Positions 61,801-64,000 of a stretch of 64,000 nt of DNA are shown here, piece by piece (position 1 is the stretch's first letter; each line of letters opens with the position of its first letter). Origin of the DNA: Pyrocephalus nanus. Its lineage: Eukaryota; Chordata; Aves; Passeriformes; Tyrannidae. The stretch covers positions 31,133,501 to 31,197,500 of the forward strand of contig CM076268.1 of assembly GCA_038380795.1 (NCBI GenBank), read 5' to 3'. The translations under genes and the position numbers were made by a program. A model generated the notes under the pieces. The model ran no database searches. It saw nothing but the letters and a program-made list of their open reading frames with translations, and was not told where the DNA came from.

Positions 61801-63766
61801 TGACCTTGCATTCCTGGGCCTGCGCCACCGCCTGACTCCCGGCTCTGGAGGCCGGGCACTCCGGCATCGTGCACGCCAGGACCGTGCTCGATAAGGAGTA
61901 AGTCACTTCTGAGCTGCCCCGGCTCGACACGCTCGTCGTGGTTGCTGCTGATGCGGTGACATCCGTTTTGGTACTGCAGATGATCGTTGTGGTGGGGGTG
62001 GCGGCACGAGGAATGCTGCCTTGCGAGACAGCTGGAAATTTCTTTTCATACTGTGTGCGAGCACTGTCTGAGTTCATATTTGGCAGAATGACTCTTCCAG
62101 TCTCCCTGGCTTCCGCTGTTTTCAGGCAATCTGCTTGATTTGTCACAGCTGAAGATCTCTCACTAGCTCGATCTTTGGAAGCAGGCTGCACTACTGCTAC
62201 ACTGTCGTACTTCGTGCTAGAAGGAGGACGCACAATAACAGATGCCGTAGCAGACTGCGACTTTCCACTCATTCTTTCAACGTGCCAATCCCCTTTCTCA
62301 TTATTTGGGGCATTATTAGACTTCCACATTTCTGATACGTTCTGTTCAGAAGTGCCCTTGTAAACACTCTGAGCTTCCTTGGGCTCAGGTACTAAAGTTG
62401 GTGGTTTCTGCAGCTCCTGTATTTTGCCACCACCACCAGAGTTAACAGGTTGAACAGGGGTTAGAGTTGGAGGTGAAAGGCTGCTATAGCTGCTTTCCTT
62501 CTTCTCCAGGTGCTGGTGCACAGGAGGGTGGAACACGGGGGCTCTGTGCAAGGCAGGCATACTCCGGAGTGTATTTGAGGATGAGACTGACAACTGAGTA
62601 GGGCTCCTGCTGTCACTTCTGAAAGAATTTACAGAGTGAGACTGCACTGACTGTGAAAGCTGCTCGGGTACCTTGCTTGTAGAGCCTTCGCTCTCTGGTT
62701 GGTGCTTAATTAAAGGTGGAGGTTTAGAAAGAGAAGAAATGTAAGAGGGGAGAGCCTGGGGACTAGCTGCTGTTGAAGGACAATTAGTTTGCTTATCAAC
62801 ATATGCCCCTGAAGCTTCCTTTGATGGGTATGATCTTGGAGGTTCATTTACTACACTGTTAGACAACGTGGTGAAATAGTTACTCTGTGGCAAACTCTGT
62901 GGCACCGAATGCTTCATTTTATAGAGTTCTGACACAGAGCGTTCAGCATCTTTGTCATATTTCACCGAATGGCTTTTGGGACTTGAAGATAAGGATGTAA
63001 CCCTGGAATAGTTCTCTCTCTCTCCCTCCAGCGCCTTTATTTTAGCTGTGAAAGGAGCAACTTCAATACTTTCTTGGAGTATCCGTCTGTGCTCTTCTTT
63101 GTATTTGCTCAGTCGTTCCCCAGTCTCCTGTGGTGGCCTTGGCAGCTGGTTCAACATTGGATCTGCAAAATGTCTGTGCATATGGCTCTCCTTTGCTGCC
63201 TGCGTTCTGCTCTGCTCTAGCTCAGTCTTTACTGGTGCAGTGGTAACAGAACGCAAAGGTTCAACAAACGCCTTCCTCTCCAGTTCTCTGTTTGAAAAGG
63301 TTAAGCAAACACAGGTCAGTCTGAATGCAGTGCAACGTGCCAGACTGAAGACCTTTCTTCCCGTGCCCAAACAAAGTTATCTATTAACACAAAAACCCGC
63401 TTTTTCTTTATATAAGGTACAATTTTCAAAAGTCTTGAGATGGCCCATGAACTGCAGGGCCATTACAAGTCAACAGGGCAGCACACAGACAAGCCTGTCT
63501 CCATCCACATCTACAAACAAACTAAAAGGAAGCTTGAAGGCAACACCACCCGCTGAAATGTACCCTCTCACACCGAGTTCAAGCCAAACTCACTCTTTGC
63601 GATGCTCTGCGATACTTTTGGACAACGGAGGGCTGGAATGTGTTGTCAGTTTGAGAGGCCGCAGGGGATCTGCGCTGGACGGTCGCACGGGAATGTGACT
63701 CAGTAAACCAAGGCTGTCAGCTGAGGTCACTGGGGTGGGCTGGTGTAACCAGGGGCTGGGAGTATT
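37780..63766 (-). CDS. JMJD1C: JMJD1C (KDM3C), probable JmjC histone demethylase, C-terminal 18 coding exons
   Basis: Eighteen exons on the minus strand add up to 4,935 coding bases, or 1,644 residues plus TGA, with matching phases at every junction. Counting back from the stop, the first residue here equals about residue 897 of the 2,540-residue human protein, so the N-terminal third lies beyond the right edge. Seen in order: a long Ser/Thr-rich disordered part, a CxxC pair region, a C6 zinc finger (CX2CX10CX2CX4CX2C, 55388-55311), the LXXLL box LRDLL (50040-50026) and a JmjC domain. The putative Fe(II) ligands are His-Ile-Glu (46984-46976) and a His (43396-43394). Known of the family: a nuclear KDM3 protein linked to H3K9me1/2 demethylation and to nuclear receptor coactivation; its intrinsic demethylase activity is disputed. 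The reading frame is intact. Confidence 0.97.
38222..38353 (-). CDS. JMJD1C: JMJD1C exon, end of the JmjC domain
   Basis: 44 codons, acceptor ATAG|GTGCAA and donor CAG|GTAGGA. It begins [20 protein letters not shown], the last strands of the JmjC fold directly after the iron-binding His of the previous exon. Confidence 0.95.
38354..43390 (-). other. JMJD1C: JMJD1C intron (5.0 kb)
   Basis: The longest complete JMJD1C intron in the window. The part about 38500-41200 is fairly GC-rich and carries overlapping 130-160-codon open frames without recognisable domains or codon evidence. I did not identify a repeat family or RNA gene. Confidence 0.85.
43391..43567 (-). CDS. JMJD1C: JMJD1C exon with third JmjC iron ligand
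   Basis: 59 codons, acceptor TTTCAG|ATA and donor CAG|GTAATG. It encodes [20 protein letters not shown] and on to LPAGALHQ. The His of GALHQ (43396-43394) aligns with the distal iron ligand of KDM3A (His1249). Confidence 0.95.
43568..45740 (-). other. JMJD1C: JMJD1C intron (2.2 kb)
   Basis: GT-AG intron with donor GTCAGA. It contains a diverged plus-strand CR1 tail near 43978-44070. Nothing else is recognised. Confidence 0.85.
43978..44070 (+). mobile_element. Diverged CR1 3' fragment in a JMJD1C intron
   Basis: CTGAGCAACCTGCTCCAGGT and then CTCAAGAGGTCCCCTTCCCA match the CR1 tail (GAGCAACCTG...GAGGTCCCTTCCAACCC) with several substitutions. The terminal repeat is lost. Confidence 0.7.
45741..45880 (-). 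CDS. JMJD1C: JMJD1C exon in the JmjC domain
   Basis: 140 bases, acceptor TCTTAG|GAGTTT and donor AAG|GTCAGA (a less common but valid donor). It encodes [18 protein letters not shown], then [17 protein letters not shown] and [11 protein letters not shown], matching the human segment with conservative changes. Confidence 0.95.
45881..46905 (-). other. JMJD1C: JMJD1C intron (1.0 kb)
   Basis: GT-AG intron without recognised repeats or genes. Confidence 0.9.
46906..47028 (-). CDS. JMJD1C: JMJD1C exon with HXE iron-binding motif
   Basis: 123 bases, acceptor CCACAG|GTGTGG and donor CAG|GTAAGG. It encodes [20 protein letters not shown] and [15 protein letters not shown]. The His (46984-46982) and Glu (46978-46976) stand where KDM3A has His1120 and Asp1122. 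Glu in place of Asp at this site is, as I recall, also the human JMJD1C state. Confidence 0.96.
47029..48157 (-). other. JMJD1C: JMJD1C intron (1.1 kb)
   Basis: GT-AG intron, donor GTGAGT, with no recognised element inside. Confidence 0.9.
48158..48288 (-). CDS. JMJD1C: JMJD1C exon, start of the JmjC domain
   Basis: 131 bases, acceptor CTTCAG|ATATGA and donor TATG|GTGAGT. It encodes [20 protein letters not shown] and [23 protein letters not shown], a highly conserved KDM3-family stretch at the entry to the JmjC fold. Confidence 0.96.
48398..48488 (-). CDS. JMJD1C: JMJD1C exon before the JmjC domain
   Basis: 91 bases, acceptor TTGCAG|AACGGC and donor AAG|GTATTT. It encodes [20 protein letters not shown] and EDFKAMMPA. 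Phases 1 in and 2 out fit both neighbours. Confidence 0.94.
48489..48898 (-). other. JMJD1C: JMJD1C intron (410 bases)
   Basis: A short GT-AG intron, donor GTATGT. Nothing is recognised inside. Confidence 0.9.
48899..49067 (-). CDS. JMJD1C: JMJD1C exon
   Basis: 169 bases, acceptor TTACAG|CCTGTT and donor A|GTATGT. It encodes [20 protein letters not shown] and [18 protein letters not shown], ending [10 protein letters not shown], which is strongly conserved with the human protein. Confidence 0.95.
49415..49693 (-). CDS. JMJD1C: JMJD1C exon
   Basis: 93 codons, phase 0 at both ends, acceptor AACAG|AGTGGC and donor AGG|GTAGGT. It encodes [20 protein letters not shown], a variable Lys/Asp-rich linker, and then [20 protein letters not shown] and [11 protein letters not shown]. 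The linker differs most from mammals, the ends least. Confidence 0.94.
49837..49862. repeat. Two tandem 13-base units
   Basis: CATATGAAGTTTT occurs twice in a row next to a short (TG)n tract inside the 250-base intron between two JMJD1C exons. It is a local slippage duplication. Confidence 0.9.
49945..50159 (-). CDS. JMJD1C: JMJD1C exon with the LXXLL motif
   Basis: 215 bases, acceptor TTTTAG|AGAACA and donor GCA|GTAAGT. The first half is a diverged acidic linker. The second half, [20 protein letters not shown], holds LRDLL (50040-50026), matching the nuclear-receptor box at human 2066-2070, followed by [14 protein letters not shown]. Confidence 0.95.
50160..50634 (-). other. JMJD1C: JMJD1C intron (475 bases)
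   Basis: GT-AG intron with a weak donor (GTACAT). No element is recognised. Confidence 0.9.
50635..50848 (-). CDS. JMJD1C: JMJD1C exon
   Basis: 214 bases, acceptor TTCCAG|GTTTTG and donor AAAG|GTACAT. It encodes [20 protein letters not shown], a Ser/Asn-rich linker and [20 protein letters not shown]. Frame and conservation support the unusual donor. Confidence 0.93.
51030..51157 (-). CDS. JMJD1C: JMJD1C exon
   Basis: 128 bases, acceptor TTCTAG|TTTTGA and donor CAG|GTGAGT. It encodes [20 protein letters not shown], a CQCTSKQ segment and LPAMNGVSQ. Confidence 0.94.
51158..52490 (-). other. JMJD1C: JMJD1C intron (1.3 kb)
   Basis: GT-AG intron, donor GTAAGA. No repeat or gene is recognised inside. 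Confidence 0.9.
52491..52580 (-). CDS. JMJD1C: JMJD1C exon following the zinc finger
   Basis: 90 bases, acceptor TTGCAG|ATAAGG and donor TG|GTAAGA. It encodes [20 protein letters not shown] and MPTQIIPGS. The Cys/His-rich stretch extends the zinc-binding region typical of KDM3 proteins. Confidence 0.95.
52581..55279 (-). other. JMJD1C: JMJD1C intron (2.7 kb)
   Basis: GT-AG intron with donor GTCAGT. It includes a short (AC)n tract at about 54187-54206. Nothing else is recognised. Confidence 0.9.
55280..55432 (-). CDS. JMJD1C: JMJD1C exon encoding the C6 zinc finger
   Basis: 153 bases, acceptor TTTCAG|CCAAAA and donor AGAG|GTCAGT. It contains the whole finger, [20 protein letters not shown] and then VVCLDCYK. 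The spacing CX2CX10CX2CX4CX2C (55388-55311) corresponds to human residues 1846-1871. All six cysteines are kept. Confidence 0.97.
55433..56375 (-). other. JMJD1C: JMJD1C intron (0.94 kb) with long open frames
   Basis: GT-AG intron, donor GTAAGA. Its right half (55740-56300) is GC-richer than the other JMJD1C introns and is open for about 230 codons on the plus strand and 200 on the minus strand. The hypothetical proteins show no domain I know. Confidence 0.85.
56376..56590 (-). CDS. JMJD1C: JMJD1C exon
   Basis: 215 bases, acceptor TTTTAG|GTTATC and donor ACG|GTAAGA. It encodes [20 protein letters not shown], an acidic segment and [20 protein letters not shown], then MSWVKKD. Confidence 0.96.
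56591..58282 (-). other. JMJD1C: JMJD1C intron (1.7 kb)
   Basis: AT-rich GT-AG intron, donor GTAAGT, without recognised repeats or genes. Confidence 0.9.
58283..58484 (-). CDS. JMJD1C: JMJD1C exon with CXXC pair
   Basis: 202 bases, acceptor TTGCAG|CCGGTA and donor CGGCG|GTAAGT. It encodes [20 protein letters not shown] and [20 protein letters not shown], then [12 protein letters not shown]. The KCREC pair and the following FCRF cysteine begin the conserved KDM3 zinc-binding region. Confidence 0.96.
58485..61074 (-). other. JMJD1C: JMJD1C intron (2.6 kb)
   Basis: GT-AG intron, donor GTGAGT. It contains a perfect 13-bp inverted repeat at 60767-60794 (listed separately). No gene is recognised inside. 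Confidence 0.9.
60767..60794. repeat. Perfect inverted repeat, 13-bp arms, 2-base loop
   Basis: TATAGTTGTGCCA (60767-60779), then CT, then TGGCACAACTATA (60782-60794). The arms are exact reverse complements. It lies about 280 bases inside the intron after the large JMJD1C exon. Confidence 0.95.
61075..63287 (-). CDS. JMJD1C: JMJD1C large exon, disordered Ser/Thr-rich region
   Basis: 2,213 bases, acceptor AACAG|AGAACTGG and donor AGCA|GTGAGT, giving about 738 residues. It starts [14 protein letters not shown] and is rich in Ser, Thr, Pro and Gln, with low-complexity stretches that should be disordered. Near the end a basic cluster ([12 protein letters not shown], about 61320-61285) followed by [16 protein letters not shown] resembles a nuclear localisation signal next to CK2-type acidic serines. 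Reading through the donor would add 33 codons before a stop at 60974. Confidence 0.95.
63288..63593 (-). other. JMJD1C: JMJD1C intron (306 bases)
   Basis: A short GT-AG intron, donor GTGAGT, acceptor in TTTCAAACAG. Nothing is recognised inside. Confidence 0.9.
63594..63766 (-). CDS. JMJD1C: JMJD1C exon, first one visible in the window
   Basis: 173 bases, acceptor GTTAACAG|AATACT and donor AAAGA|GTGAGT. It encodes [20 protein letters not shown], then [20 protein letters not shown] and SIAEHRK. The two overhanging bases complete Glu with the next exon. Confidence 0.92.
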
Positions 63767-64000
63767 CTGTTAACACCAACCAAAACAAAAAATAAAATCA
63801 CATTTCAAAATAATCATGGGACCAAAAGGGTCACTGCATCAAGTCCTACACAAAGATCAGAGTGCAAAAATGGATTTTCAGTATGAAATCATACCCAGTG
63901 AATGAAATCTAACATTTAAGTCATTTTTTTGATCAACTGGAACACTCAATTATACTCCCCCTGGATTCGTAGCATACAAAACAGTTTATACATTTCAGAA
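63767..64000 (-). other. JMJD1C: JMJD1C intron, cut by the window edge
   Basis: AT-rich sequence upstream of the last acceptor. No further exon can be supported before the edge, so the next upstream coding exon lies outside. Confidence 0.85.

Noticed and set aside
63048..63698. 216-codon plus-strand open frame
   Set aside because: It is antisense to two verified JMJD1C exons, whose minus-strand translation is conserved.

Overview
The window is vertebrate nuclear DNA, almost certainly from a bird. The genes are split by GT-AG introns, several truncated CR1 LINE tails of the avian/reptilian type are present (the ATTCTATGATTCT-like end on one strand, AGAATCAT...TTGGAAAAGA on the other), and gene spacing is compact. 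No prokaryotic, plasmid, CRISPR or phage features were seen. The gene pair and its order match the conserved block EGR2 - NRBF2 - JMJD1C of human 10q21.

Layout. (1) 1-14282: intergenic DNA upstream of NRBF2, with no gene recognised. It holds one CR1 fragment (13338-13595) and AT-rich stretches that may be long-range enhancers. (2) 14283-14665: a CR1 copy next to the promoter; then about 14740-15240: a CpG-island promoter with exon 1 of NRBF2. (3) 14959-29040 (+): the complete four-exon NRBF2 coding sequence, 289 codons, with a 3' UTR to about 29865. (4) About 29870-36960: the space between the two convergent genes, with a CR1, two GC/CpG-rich blocks and a purine-rich stretch with a long open frame. 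(5) About 36960-63766 (-): the last 18 coding exons of JMJD1C (KDM3C), giving 1,644 codons plus stop. This is about the C-terminal two thirds of the protein and includes the C6 zinc finger, the LXXLL motif and the whole JmjC domain. The upstream exons lie beyond the right edge.

Every NRBF2 and JMJD1C junction was placed by hand. Exon lengths and phases add up without a frameshift or internal stop, so both genes look intact. NRBF2 is a subunit of the ATG14-containing class III PI3-kinase complex (autophagy) and also a nuclear-receptor-binding protein. JMJD1C is a chromatin factor of the KDM3 family. They converge tail to tail about 7 kb apart, and nothing suggests they share a pathway.

I did not find a clearly new biological system. 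The points most worth a second look are an AT-rich candidate enhancer at about 5150-5960, a CpG-rich block with a perfect splice donor at 31855-32103 that could start an unannotated transcript, a G-quadruplex-type pentamer array plus an in-frame upstream ATG just before the NRBF2 start, and a perfect 13-bp hairpin in a JMJD1C intron.
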